The notes: generated from the letters alone by a model not told the origin. A stretch of DNA of 64,000 nucleotides from Aotearoamyces nothofagi (GCA_015345905.1 JADDTR010000031.1:62001-126000), one strand, 5' to 3'. Shown: positions 10,526 to 22,988, counted from the first letter of the stretch. Program-made: numbers and translations.

Positions 10526-13500
10526 TTAAAAGGGGTTTCTACCATGCGGCTTTCCTTTCAACGGGGTTCGCACTTTTGCTAGGCTTTCTTGCAAACGACG
10601 GCTAACATCGTCCTGAATATCGGTAACGGTGTTTTTTTTGACAAATGATAGCGGCGGTCTTCCAGTGCTTGGATGTGGTGCAGGATTGTATCCCATCGGC
10701 TTGAAAGGGCTGTTCTTGGACGTGCAATTCGATGGAACTGAAGATGATTCGCTCGTGCTGCTCGCAAATCTTGAAGACATTAGACCCTTTCCCTTAGGAA
10801 TATGCTGGCGGGTGGGAGATGCAACCCCAGCCTCAGGATGAGTGGCAGGAACACTGTACTTGGCATCAAAGATGCTTGGACCTGGTTCACTAATTGATGC
10901 TCCAAACGGGGATGGCTTTGCCATATCAACATCATTGATTGAAAGCCCTGGTGACTTGGCTAACGGCATCTCAATTCGCATACTCTGCTCATCTGAGTTA
11001 TCCCCTTCACGGGCAGTCGTAAAAGAATCCGACGTTGAGCTCGAATCTGTACTAAGTCTCGGACAATGTCCTGAGGACATTACTCGTCGCTCGAAACTGG
11101 TAGGATACTGACCAGGCATAGTTCTTACCGTAGAACTTGGATACGATGGCTTTAGAGTCTCCATTGAAGCCTTAGAGTTTTGGCTGCCGAAGCTGTCGCT
11201 TCTTCCCAGAGTTTTGCAATTACGATCGGTAGGACCGAATCCTTTGATCTCCTGAACAGCTGGAAATAGTCGGCGGGCGATAGTCTCGACTTCCTCACCA
11301 TCGGTGCTACTTGAGTGATGGAGAATGTTAGATTTCCTCACACGCACATCATCTGAAGGTGGCGGCATGCTTCCAGCTCCGAAGACAGCCTCAGGACCTT
11401 CAGCTGTACTGTTGACCAGCTTTTGCTTGTCTACCACATTCCCTAAAGGACCGACATTCGCATCTTGCACACCTGCTAATTCGGCAGAAACATGTCCACT
11501 TCTCTCGATAGCTGTAGACAAGACAACCTCCTCCCGAAAAGTTAGCTGTTTTGAGACGCCCAATCGCAAGTTATCAACATTGGGACCAGCTTTCGTCTTC
11601 GGGCTAGGACTCGAGGTTGGCTGAGGTTTGGTGTTGTCTGCGAATCTTGAGCCTGAAAGACCCACTATCGTGGGAAGCGATTTTGGAATATCCTTCTTAA
11701 CGACAGGCTGAACATCTGGCCTTGAAGATAGAGTAGGGTTTGACAACTCACACTGCTTGGGTTTTGATGATAGCCCATCCGCGTACTTTGAGCCTGCTAG
11801 CCCTTTGCTAATTGGGACCTGATTGGGCTTTTTAGAAAGTAGCGGTGCTATCTGACCAGTCTGGCTTCCAGGATCACTGCTGATTACAGTTTCATACGCC
11901 GTTGGATCGGCCATTCTGTTGTTATGCTCACATTTCTTTGGAGGAGCAACAACTGCAGAAGTTTCCCAAATATTGATGCGATCATTGCTTGGTATATGGT
12001 CTTGGTTGACAGTAGGAGGCCCTGATTTACCAGACTTGATAGCCTTTTCTGGTTTTGATCTCTTCTCAATACCTGCGACAATTGGGAGTCCAAGACGTGT
12101 GGTATTCATGATTCTTCCAGATGTTGGGGTCTGCACAGCCTTATCATTCAGCGGTGTCATTACTAGAGTTGTAAGGTGACTACTGTTAAGAGTCGAGCTC
12201 GTATGCTTCCCAGCAGCAGGCAGCCATTCGTCAAGCAACAGTTGCTTTGTCACAGTTCGAGCTTCGCTCTTCAATTGCATTAGCTCATCGATTGTATACA
12301 TGATGCGACTATCATTTGGCGTTTTCGAGTGTGTATTGACTGACGGAGTGGATATGGGCGCCGGTTTGCTCGAATTTGTCGTGATACCAGCCTGAGAGTC
12401 AATAATTTTTGGCGTGGGGCTATCCTGGATTTGAGCCCTGTCTAGCATCTTCATACTGAGGCCTTTAACAAATGAACCTGCCATCTCTTTAGGGAATGCT
12501 TGGAAGGTCTCGGACTTCTTGTTCAGAAAATTTCCCACCACGTCCTTGGCTGCGTCTGCATAACGGGATGTTGCCAGACCACGACCAAAGGCATGTTGGT
12601 TCTGTGTCAAGATTGGGGCAGTCAGCTTTTGTGCATCTTTTGGATAATCTGGAGTTTTGGAGAAATCGAGTACGGCAAGCTGATCGTCGACTCCAGACAC
12701 AAGTGGGTTCAATAGCTCCCCTTCAGCAGATGGGCTAGATTTTGCTATCCATGTGGATAGTTGGCCCTCGAAAGGTCCGTATGCGTTGATAGCCTCAAGC
12801 GTAGCGTCTACTGCTCCGTCGTCCATCAAGCTTAGTAGATCTTGGGCGAATCTGGACAACGACTTCGCAGGAATGTGATCAGGTTCGTCAAAGCAGATGA
12901 GCTTTTCATTCTCTTCGAGAGATGCTAGATCAGCCATGTACTTGTTGCCAATGTAATTACTAGTTGCTGGGCGATTCGACTGGTCATGGACAGGTGCTCC
13001 AGACAGTGCCCAGAGCAAGTTTCCTTCTGTGGGCATGGTGGAGCTTTTCGTTGAAGTGCCCAACAATGCGATATTTGGGAATTCAAATGACGGTGTTGCC
13101 TTGTAACGGTCGATAATGTCAGCAAAACTCTTTGCGTAATACGGTAACCGTGGTGTCAGTGTCCATCTCATAATTTGTCCTGCCATATTTGGAGCATCAA
13201 ATCCAACAAACTTCGATGCAGAAGTATATCGGAAATTGTGCGAAAGGGGATGTTGCAGGAAGATCTCATCGGCAATTTGAATCACCACGATTATGGATGT
13301 CTTTCCGTTGGGGACTGTACTCACAACGCTGGCTGTTCCTTGGCCGAGGTACTCATTGTTATGATCCGTCGTATCTCTCACCTCTACCTTGGCGTCCATG
13401 TGGTAAAGATCATCGCATGCAGGAATGGTAAGTATGGCCTGCTTAGGAGCCGGTTGAGATGACTGAAAAGTATGAGTACTTGAGATACGAGTTGAGGTTT

Positions 13501-14707
13501 CATAGGGTTGTCCTACCTTAGATGGTTTGTTGACGGATGGTGACTTGGCATGCATGATGATGTTCCTGTCTAGACCACTTGGCCCCGTTCCTACTATATC
13601 GCTCGAGACTGTCTTGAGGATAGCATTGTTGACTTGGACGCTCGAACCCCCGGACTCCTTCCCAGTAGCTTCACTGGAATCGTTCTTATGGACAACCTTG
13701 TTGTCCCAACTATTCTCAAGGAAAGTTTCCGGACTTGACAGTTGAAACTTTTTACTAGACTGCCTATACCGATTCGGTGAACGTTGATTAGGGAGACCAC
13801 TTCCTTGGTTGCTTGCTATTGGGAGATCAGTAACTGATCGAGTGTCTTCGAACGAGAGGGTTGGCTTTGGTGCCGGAACAATGACAGGATGCCTCGCAAA
13901 ATCAGTGGGTGCACTACGAGCAGCACTTCTGACATGACCTTGAGGTGATCCAGCTCCTCGTCTTCGCAAGCGTTTGAGGACATCCTCAACTTGGGAAACA
14001 CCACCTCGTACCGCACGAGATGTCCGGCGTCCTTGGTGAACGGGAGTATCATTACCGCTTGATCTATAATAGAACCCACGTTAGAAGGAAGCTCGATAAA
14101 AGAAAAGTATAGAAGCAATACCTCAAAGTCATATGACTATTTCCTCTCGATTGTGCGCCACCACGACCACCTTGATAGGAGTAGCCACCGTTTCCTACAG
14201 CATTTGCGAGTCTAGCTCTGAGTCCAGCACGATGAGACTGACCCGAGTCCAGGCTGTCGAGTGCAAGCTCTGCTTCGGGAACATCATCAAATTTGACACC
14301 TGGACACGAAATATATTAGCCCACGGTCACCCTCCCTAAATGGAAGATATTATACCTCTCCAAAGTTCAATTAGATTTGAACGCTGCTGGACAATCTTGA
14401 ACTCTTCACTATGAGGATCATTTGCCTTCCTATTTCTATTGAGCATATCAAGATCAGGTTGGTCACTAGGGCGCGGCCCTATAGGTAGGGCATCGATTCT
14501 AGCATTGCCAAGTTCCTCCTGTATGTCAGAGTGTTAGCAGTCCATTGTTGGGCTTGATCGTGTTTTCACAACAACATGCTAGCCGATGAAAGAGCAATAT
14601 AAGAGTCTTCATACCATCATAGCAGCTCGAATATTAGCCACTTGTTCGGCCGACCAGTTCATGTCAGTTGGGGCAGTGCCCTGGTCCCCATCACTTAGAG
14701 TCCCCAT
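10526..14707 (-). CDS. Large disordered protein with a Caf20-type eIF4E-binding motif
   Basis: Four exons, 14707..14615, 14518..14356, 14299..14122 and 14063..10526, encode about 1323 residues. The start MGTLSDGDQGTAPTDMNWSA follows the first in-frame ATG. A conserved-looking N-terminal block reads ALPIGPRPSDQPDLDMLNRN, then EEFKIVQQRSNLIELWRGVK. It is followed by an Arg/Gly segment and VSQVEDVLKRLRRRG. The rest is mainly Ser/Thr/Pro/Lys-rich and probably disordered. At roughly residue 720 (coding bases 12268..12308) it has MYTIDELMQLKSEA. This matches the YxxxxL-phi eIF4E-binding consensus and is nearly identical to yeast Caf20 YTIDELFQLK. Four GLxxS[RK][FY]A motifs are spread through the chain. 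I infer an eIF4E-binding translational regulator (Eap1/4E-T-like in size). The gene model is solid; the function is inference. Confidence 0.8.
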
Positions 14708-16618
14708 GGCAAGCAAGATCTTTTCAAGTTACTTGATAAGGGTACTTTGAGGTGATATCAGCGCGATGTATCGAGGCGCTGGTGATGGGAATCTATATCA
14801 GACCTTGTCAGCTATCTCATCTCATATTTCTGAAAAGAACAGAGCTCTAATTCAGGGAATAGACTAGTACTCGCTGTTTGGATGATAATATCTCGTAGTG
14901 ATATAATCCTTAGAGGACAGGACATATAAGCAAGATCTTGATACGATATCATATTGACAGAATATATTGTCAAGGGGGTTAATGCTGACAGTGATATTGA
15001 GGAAGTGAATATCGAGTAGGATAATGATGAAGGAAATAGTAGTGATATTGAGTCTGACAGTACAGTTGAAGTTGACAGTGCTGTTAAGGAAGTTGACGGT
15101 GGTATGATAGTATTGATAGGAGAAGATACTGAAAGGAGTAGATATTCAATGTACATACTGTAGAGTATTCCTTTTTAACTGAAAGGATTTCGAAAGCTGG
15201 AAGGTTGGAATAAACGCAGAAGCTGAGCAACTTGAGGTAAAAAGATCGGAAAGAGAAACTAAGAGGAAGGGGAAGGAGAGGTTAGGTAGAGAACGAACGC
15301 AGGCTGGAGTTGCCTAAAGAGGCATCAGGCCAAAATATACATAGCCGTGTAACAACGAACTACGTAAGCATTAAAGAGACTGTTCGCTGAAGTTTTAAGC
15401 AAGCTGTAGTTATCCTTATGAATGCCACAATTATTATCTCCTCTAGAGCTTTTACTTCCATCGACAGACTCCTTTGGGTATGTAGGAGAGACCTTATAGC
15501 AACAGAATGTTAGAAAAGCTTGTACAATATAAGTAGCCAGGCACTGGGTCTCCTTGATACCTATTATATTACCCCTTAAATTCAATAGGAAGCTGGATCG
15601 AACAAGGAAATTTCAAAGTGTTCTCTATAATTGCGTAATAGACAGTATAACAGCATTCTAGAAAGGTTGTTGAAGCGGAAACCTTAGCCCGAAGTAATAT
15701 CCTATCGATTGCGAAGGGCAAAACAGTTCTTAAACAAAGGCATAATTATTATCGCCATACAGCATTTACTTATACATTAGAAAATAATGAACTGATATAT
15801 GCCTTGTTCCGACATCCATACTTGTGGGGTTGTATTTCTGAAGACAAAGGTACAACGCAGATAGACCTCGGAGGGCAGAGAAAAATCGATTCTCATGTAA
15901 CAGTAGTTTGCACAGAGAGACAAGAACAAAGGCTGTTTTGATAGATACACTTACAAATACGCCAATTGCCATTTCGGAGCAGAAGCGTTCTTTGTTTCCC
16001 TTCTGTCCAAAGACCAGAGGCGTCCGTGTTGTCTTGATGCAGTATGACGTACTGCATTCGAGGTTACTAATTTCATAGCGTTATCTGATATGATGCTACA
16101 GATCCATCGTTGTGCTTTTCTTTTACCTACGACAACTTAAGGCGTACCTGGAGGTATACTGCGTATACCAGCTGGCGGCCGTCTTTTATCTGGAGGTTGG
16201 CTGCAGTCCTTTGCATCGTCTTCAAATAGACCAGATGTCTACGCTTTGCTTCACCTGTGCATGCCACTGCAGGCCTCCGACTGTTGTCCGATGTGGCATT
16301 ATTACCGCCGATACTCATTTTAATACTCATCATGCCTTTAGGCGTGCCGAATTAGATATGCCAAAGCCATTCTGCTTTCTCTCATTACGGTCATCCAATT
16401 CAGCATTGGCGTGACGTGATACTAGGCACGTGATGGGGGGATTAACATTGACCCGTCAAAATAGTGACATGCTGCTTGGGCCAATCGGGTGGAGCCGAAA
16501 GTAATTGACCAAAAATATTCCAAAGCCTAATCGTGACTGACCGTCTTATGGCCGAGATCGCTGTCGCAAGCTACAACTTTTTGCAATTGTAAACACACAG
16601 TTGTAGCAAGCCCTCAAC
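14708..16618. other. Long intergenic region, partly TpA-rich
   Basis: This 1.9-kb gap separates two divergent genes. The stretch 14820-15700 is A/T- and TA-rich. It contains a low-complexity GATATTGA/TGACAGT-like series near 14985-15090 that would read as acidic Asp/Ser/Glu residues on the plus strand, interrupted by stops, which may be a worn repeat or gene relic. The aconitase-proximal part holds CACGTG at 16427..16432 and CCAAT at 16481..16485. No gene is supported. Confidence 0.4.
16427..16485 (+). promoter_or_regulatory. CACGTG and CCAAT elements upstream of the aconitase paralogue
   Basis: CACGTG occurs at 16427..16432 and CCAAT at 16481..16485, about 190 and 135 nt before the start codon. 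Such positions suit bHLH and Hap/CBC binding, which in fungi commonly act on respiratory genes. Only the sequence matches are seen; binding is inferred. Confidence 0.35.
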
Positions 16619-19101
16619 ATGGTGGCGGGCGCACTTCTACGATGTCGCGGATCTGCGGCGAGGGTATGTGCTTGTGGAAATGCGATAGGTTATTCCTTAC
16701 TGACTCATCAATCTAGAAGAGTTTACATCCCGCGGATCTCCTCAGAACTCGATTCACGCGCGCCCTTGCCACAGTCAACCCCAATATCTCTTCCTATAAG
16801 CCAGACATCGAGTCGCGGACGCCTCCCTATCCAAAACTCCTAAAAAGGCTTGCAGATGTACGGAGGGTACTCGGCGCAGATCGATCCCTAACACTTGCCG
16901 AAAAAATCCTGTATTCCCACCTCGACAACCCCGAAGAAGCATTGCTATCAGGCACAGACAGTGGCCTCAACATCCGTGGCAATGCGACTCTCAAACTTAA
17001 GCCAGACCGGGTGGCAATGCAAGATGCATCTGCTCAAATGGCACTCCTACAATTTATGACCTGCAACCTTCCTTCGACTTCAGTTCCAGCCAGCATCCAC
17101 TGCGATCATATGATTGTTGGCCAACGTGGAGCTGACGTTGATTTACCAGAGTCGATCAAAGGCAATAAGGAAGTTTTTGACTTTTTAGAATCGGCTGCGA
17201 AGAAATATGGTATTGAATTCTGGCCTCCCGGAGCTGGTATTATTCACCAGACCGTGTTAGAGAATTATTCTGCACCGGGATTAATGATGCTCGGAACGGA
17301 CAGCCACACGCCTAATGCAGGGGGCTTGGGAGCTATTGCTATCGGGGTAGGTGGTGCAGATGCTGTTGATGCCTTAGTCGATTTCCCTTGGGAATTAAAA
17401 GCACCTCGAGTTCTAGGTGTGCGACTTGAAGGCGAATTGAGCGGCTGGGCCTCTCCAAAAGATGTTATCATGCATCTTGCTGGGAGACTTAGTGTCAGAG
17501 GTGGAACTGGGTTTATTATTGAATACCACGGACCTGGTGTCGACTCGCTGAGCGCTACTGGTATGGCGACAATTTGCAACATGGGAGCAGAGGTCGGCGC
17601 AACGACTTCGCTGTTCCCATTCTCGCCAAGCATGGTTCCATACCTTCAGTCAACACATCGTGGATCTATTGCCCAGGAAGCCGCGGCCATTGCTTCATCA
17701 CCTTCGCTACACAACCTCCTACGGGCAGATCAAGGGGCGAAGTATGATGAGCTTATTACCATCGATCTCTCTACCATCGAGCCACATGTTAACGGTCCAT
17801 TTACCCCTGACCTATCGACTCCTCTATCAGCCTTTGCTAAGGCTGTGAAGACAAACAAATGGCCCGAGACGGTCTCAGCTGGTCTTATCGGCAGTTGCAC
17901 AAATAGTTCATATGAAGATATGACCCGTGCTGAAGATCTTGTCAAGCAAGCTTCCGCCGCTGGCCTTAAGCCTGCGATTAACTTCTTTATTACTCCTGGA
18001 AGTGAGCAAATCCGAGCAACTCTCGACAGGGACGAAACTCTAGCAACATTTTCAGAAGCCGGTGGAATTGTCCTCGCCAACGCATGTGGGCCTTGCATCG
18101 GGCAATGGAAGCGTACAGATGGTGTCTCCAAAGGCGAAGCCAACGCAATATTCACATCCTACAACCGTAACTTCCGCGGCCGCAATGATGGCAACCCGGA
18201 TACTATGAACTTCCTCGCCTCCCCTGAAATCGTCACCGCGATGTCCTATGCTGGAAGCACAACCTTCAACCCTCTCACCGACAGCATCCCTACCCCCTCC
18301 GGCGAACCCTTCCGCTTCTCTCCTCCCCAAGGTTCATCCCTCCCTATCCGTGGCTTCGAAGGAGGAAACCCCGACTTCTTCCCCTCTTCCGCCGCTCCCA
18401 ACCCTGATACCCCTGTTGTCGTCTCCCCCACTTCTGACCGTCTCGCGCTCCTTGAACCCTTTGCGCCCTTCCCATCCAGCGATCTCAAATTCCTCCGCGT
18501 CCTCTATAAAGTCACCGGGAAATGCACAACCGACACCATCTCCGCCGCCGGCCCGTGGCTGAAATACAAGGGTCATCTTCCTAACATCAGCGCCAACACT
18601 CTCATTGGCGCCATCAACGCCGCAACCGGCGAGACAAACGTCGCTTACGATGTCGATGGCTCGACATCTGGTATCCCGGAACTTGCTGGGAAGTGGAAAG
18701 ATCAAGGTCTCGAATGGCTTGTTGTCGCTGAGCACAATTACGGCGAAGGCTCAGCACGAGAGCACGCCGCATTACAGCCCCGCTATCTTGGCGGACGTGT
18801 CATCCTTGCAAAGAGTTTCGCGCGAATCCACGAGACGAATCTGAAGAAACAGGGAGTGGTACCGTTAACTTTTGTCGACGAGGCAGACTATGACAGAATC
18901 GATGCGTGTGATGAAGTCAGCACGCTAGGGCTGTATGATATGTTGAAGAATGGTGGAAAGGGGCAAGTGGAATTGTTCGTTAAAAAGAGGAACGGAGAAG
19001 AGTTCGTTGTCAAGACAAAACATACACTGAGTGAGGACCAGTGCGGATTCGTTTTAGCAGGTAGTGCATTAAATTTGCTGGCTAAGATGAAGAAGCCATA
19101 A
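16619..19101 (+). CDS. Mitochondrial aconitate hydratase paralogue (Aco2-type, putative homocitrate dehydratase)
   Basis: Two exons, 16619..16663 and 16717..19101, give 809 residues. The first exon and early second exon (MVAGALLRCRGSAARKSLHP, then LLRTRFTRAL) form an Arg-rich mitochondrial presequence. Aconitase landmarks are in order: HCDHMI, LGTDSHTPNAGGLG, IGSCTNSS (first 4Fe-4S cysteine), NACGPCIGQW (the other two cysteines), EGSAREHAA and KSFARIHETNLKKQG in the swivel domain. A Pro/Ser-rich linker (SLPIRGFEGG, then DFFPSSAAP) joins the domains. It resembles the second fungal aconitase (yeast Aco2, Aspergillus AcoB), which acts in the lysine pathway; the choice between the two aconitase types is by memory of the linker and less certain. 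A perfect TGACTCA lies in intron 1. Confidence 0.9.
16701..16707. promoter_or_regulatory. Gcn4/CpcA-type site TGACTCA in intron 1 of the aconitase paralogue
   Basis: A perfect TGACTCA lies inside the first intron, 82 nt after the start codon. It overlaps the CTGAC that looks like the splicing branch site. Gcn4/CpcA controls lysine-pathway genes in fungi. Whether an intronic copy works is unknown. Confidence 0.35.
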
Positions 19102-19391
19102 GGGCGTTTTGTCGGAAAATCAAATGGGATATGCATAGATCATCAAATCTTGCATTGTACATAGGCGTTTCACAAAAAGAAATAAAAATAAGGAGTAAGT
19201 TTTAGGTATATAATATTTGTATTCGTTAATCGTGAGTCGTGATTTAGTATCACTGCGCCTATCATATGCTCTGTAGCAAGTGCTCCTACAAATCGAAGTT
19301 CCCTGTTCATGAATCATGGCCTACCCATTCTCTAGCTTGAACCCTAAAGCTTATCGTACTCATAATTCATATCCATACGGTATATCACTCC

Positions 19392-21998
19392 TTAATCATT
19401 AACCTTCAGAGCAATTCTCGCCTTGGTTCGTTTCTCATGCCTAAATCCATTCAACGAAACATCAGTCATTACCAACTCTCCATTAACAACCATTGGTTCC
19501 ATCGCCTCCTTTGACAGGTTGAACAGCTGGGTACATGGATCACCAAATCCATCCTCATCATCAGATTGATTTTTCTTCTCTCTGTTCTGGTTCGGATGCC
19601 AGCCCTTAGCTTTTCTTTCGCGAATCATTTCCTTTGATAGAAGTACTCCCATTTGGCCTTTCTTGCCACCCCGGGCTTGGATTTCTTCCTGTTTTTTCTT
19701 GGCCCATGCTTCATCGTTCTCTTTCGGCCAAGCTTTGTGAGGATCAATATGGCCCCACGCCATGTTCTCTGCTTCTGCATAAGATATGACGTGCTCTGGT
19801 GGTGGGGCCGAGGTTGTGAAGAGAAATGCATTGAGTGTAGTCTCATCATATGCCTCTGCTTGTTGGAGACGTCTTGCCTCGAAGGCATTGGACGATGGAG
19901 TGGAGACGCGAGCTGAGGATGAAGATCTCTCTGATTCACTGTCCGCATCATCTCCACTGGAGGCTGATGGAGGAATAACTTTGGAATGTGCGCGAAGCCT
20001 TCTTGGTAGAGAACGGTGCTTAGAAAGACTTCCAATGTTGACATCCTCTGAATGGACTGAGGCCATCGGAGAACCGGAGATTACTGGGGAATAATAACCA
20101 TGTCTTCGGGTTTCGTATCGAGGCGATTCTTCCTCGCTGTCACTGATCGATACCAATTTAGTACACCGCCGTTGAGAAGGCTTTGGATCCTTGCCACTGG
20201 TGATATTCACGCCATCGTCCTCAAATTCGGAATCTTGAGTGCCGAAGATGCCATCTAGGTCCGGCCTTGGTTATCTGTCAGTGTCCTGCCACTAGTAGGC
20301 AGTGGAAGTAATGAACTGGTGAGAAACTTACATATCATCGTCATCAGAGTCGGCGGTCTGTACCACAGGCCTAATAGTTGCAATGCTTGCAGCCCGAAAT
20401 GTTCGAGACATACGATCCATGTCTTTTTCGCTTGGGGTATTTCTTTTCTCGTCTCTTGGATTGTCTATATAGAGTTGCACAGGGGATTGTGCTTGGGAGC
20501 CCATTTGAGGATACTTACTCCCATTTGACGTAATTTTCGATCTTTCTGGATTCAAAACCGAGACATTTTGGAGAGAATTAAGATGTGACTGGATAGGTAA
20601 ACTTTGATCCACCGAGCAATTTAGGTTGTGACTTATGGTCTTGGGGGATGTCTCCATGTTATTGGCCCTATCAAGAAGATTAATATACTGAGCAAGTACA
20701 GTTCGCCGCCGAAGTTAGCAGGAGATACGCACATTATTGTGTCATCCTCAAGCCCCTCAAAATCCGGCAACGAAATGCTAACCTCACGTGGCTGCTGCAC
20801 TGGGAGGGTTTCAGAAGCATCATGATTAAATGCACTGGACTCGATCGCACTACCGACAGCATCGCTGATTCTCCCGAAAAAGGGCCTAGAAATATGCCCC
20901 GTCCAGCTGCCATGCATGTCTTTTGAGGCTACCTCAAAGTAACTGGGTTTTGATGTTGCCTCCCTCTGTCCGATAGTTGAATCCGCCGATGAGCTGCGTT
21001 TTCGTTTCCTTGTAGGGGATATGTCAAGTGATCTCTGTGTAGCTCTCTGCGTATACTTGGAGTCCTTGGGACTTATCAGGGATTCCTGATCCTCCGATAA
21101 GCTATCATGACATCTGACAGCATTACTAATAGAGACTGGAGAGCGTCCAGTGACATATACCTCACTGCCATTGCGTGATAAAGTTGAAATCCTCTCGGTG
21201 CGAACTTGAGGATTGGTTATGCTTTTCCACATTTGCTTCGCTATAAACTTCTTGGGCCGGGCTTTTAAAGCATTAAACTCTGCAGATTTAGCGGTTGCAT
21301 CGGCAAATCTTGCCGCCCTCACGCAGGTCGGGCAAAGAGGTTTCGATCCGGACATTCGGCCAATAAACGACTTCTTGCACTGTGTACATTTGTTCGATAG
21401 CGTGATCGATCGGGCCGGCTTGGCGGGATCTTTGCTGGGAAGTCCATTGATAGGAGATGGCATTATAGTATTTGTTGAGGTTACTGACTGCTCTCTTGTA
21501 GAGACAGGGGTTGCCATCTTTCCTCTCTTAATGCATCTAGCACACCACCGGTTACTAGACCTTGTCAGCGTCACCGAAGGCAATCTGGCAAAATGGACGG
21601 TCTAGTTAGGAGTGACAGGATAACTTGACAGGCGGTCTTTGTTACATTGTTTTATTGGTTGTAGATATTGAAGATACAGTATAATTAGTAACACGAAACT
21701 TGAAGCATGCGTAACTTGAGATTTTGACAAAACACGAAGAGATGCTCGGTTCAAGAATGAGAACCGAGGACGCCAATGAATAGCTCGCCCAAAGGACTCA
21801 CCTAAGATTTGTGTCCTTATCTTCAATGATTGGAGTGACACAGTCGATATGATATTGCCTCCAACAGCCCATACATTGCACTAATGGCATTATCATAGGC
21901 TCTTCGCCAGTGCAGCAAACAAAGCATCGAGGATTTTTTGTACTGAAGGTAAAGCTGTACTTTCCAAAAGCATATATTGTACGGGGTCTGTCCTGCAT
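19392..21998 (-). CDS. PHD-finger protein with a second CxxC zinc module
   Basis: Four exons, 21998..21802, 21554..20733, 20667..20332 and 20265..19392, join in frame to 742 residues. A PHD-like finger spans residues 24-74: CFVCC, CMGCWRQYHIDC and, across the first intron, NRWCARC. A second zinc pair set follows near residue 115 (KCTQCKKSF, PLCPTC). The remainder is Ser/Lys-rich with acidic patches (SDDDDMPDLDGIFGTQDSEF) and ends in a conserved-looking tail (WGHIDPHKAWPKENDEAWAK, KEMIRERKAKGWHPNQ). PHD fingers usually read histone H3 tails, so a chromatin role is likely but inferred. The start codon sits inside a sequence that looks like a 3' splice site (GCTAAC then ATGCAG), so an upstream exon may exist. 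The third intron ends in AAG. Confidence 0.75.
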
Positions 21999-22057
21999 TT
22001 TGTCGGTTAGCGTAGAAATGAGAGGAACTGAAGTAGATGAGTTTTAAAGGTGATGTC

Positions 22058-22554
22058 TCAAGATCTTTTCAGTTTCAGATGGTCGACAGTTGCAACTTCA
22101 GCGGCTTCACATCTAATTTCCAGGCTCGAATAGTTACTTCCGCTTTCGCACTTTAGGGCTGCAGCGTCTGATGGCAACGTAAATATCGGTCTCCCACTAT
22201 CCACCACAGCCTTTGGCACCAGGTCGTTGGGCAACGAAGACAAGGAGCTCCGGAAAGCGGTGCTGTCCAAAGACATACATGTATCCCATGACTTCACTAT
22301 AAATCCTCACCAACTTTTGCGAGAATAGTCTTGCCTGAAACAAGGGACGTGCCAGACGCCTACAGTTCCCGGAATGCAAAGCATCTTCAGTGCTGCTACC
22401 GAGATGCTGCGTTCAGAGGAAACCAGAAGAAGTTTGAGTGCATTCTGACCTTTTACCAGATATTTCATCATAGACAATGACAATAAGAAAGCTCTTAGAT
22501 ACATACTTTAGGCGGGTCAAGGCTATTGTCTATGAAGACGACACTGCCCGGCAT
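22058..22554 (-). CDS. Small uncertain gene, or 5' exons of the PHD-finger gene
   Basis: I do not recognise this product. Three exons, 22554..22507, 22444..22311 and 22262..22058, with introns of 62 and 48 nt, join in frame to 128 residues beginning MPGSVVFIDNSLDPPK. Without the second splice, the frame is broken by one TGA. The middle reads LKLLLVSSERSISVAALKML and then TVGVWHVPCF, with no domain I can name. It lies on the same strand just upstream of the PHD-finger gene, whose first exon begins at a splice-acceptor-like sequence. These may therefore be the missing N-terminal exons, but no good donor joins them: only the weak GTTGCA and GTCGAC fit the frame. Treat it as provisional. Confidence 0.35.
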
Positions 22555-22988
22555 GGATCATGCTTCTAGGATAGGGTCAAATCGACGGGGGTTGATCGTG
22601 CTTCATTAGAAGCGGCTGAGGAAGTTCTGCTTCTGTTTGCTGGGCAAGTTGTGAAGGTAACCTTGCACATGCTGTGCTATTAGGCGCCCATTGTCATCAG
22701 GAAACGGCCCTCGAACAAATATGAAGCCTGAGTTGTATTATGACTGTAAAATCGCAGATTAATGGGAACAGGATATTGCAACTTAGCCGCCTCAAAGCCT
22801 TTTGACGTTCATCCTACGAGAAGTTTGATCACTGCCCGGACCGTGCGAGGCACATAGGTACCGGAGCTAACCATAAATAATGTAATGTCATTCTTGACCG
22901 CCTTCTCCGCCCAAGGACACAGAGATATACTGCAGTACTTCAGCATTTTGCTTGAGTACGGCTATTGGCTTTGCGCTGTAGAATTGCA
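22555..22988. other. Divergent spacer before the SCY1-like gene
   Basis: These 434 bases hold the promoter of the SCY1-like gene and possibly the start region of the minus-strand small gene. No motif or further gene is supported. Confidence 0.4.

Noticed and set aside
14812-15156. Minus-strand 114-codon open frame rich in Ser/Thr/Leu/Ile
   Set aside because: It is the shadow of a TA-rich low-complexity tract and lacks any domain; a possible worn repeat cannot be assigned to a family.
17265-18735. Long antisense open frames within the aconitase gene
   Set aside because: They mirror the codon bias of a strongly coding plus-strand gene and have no start or domain evidence.
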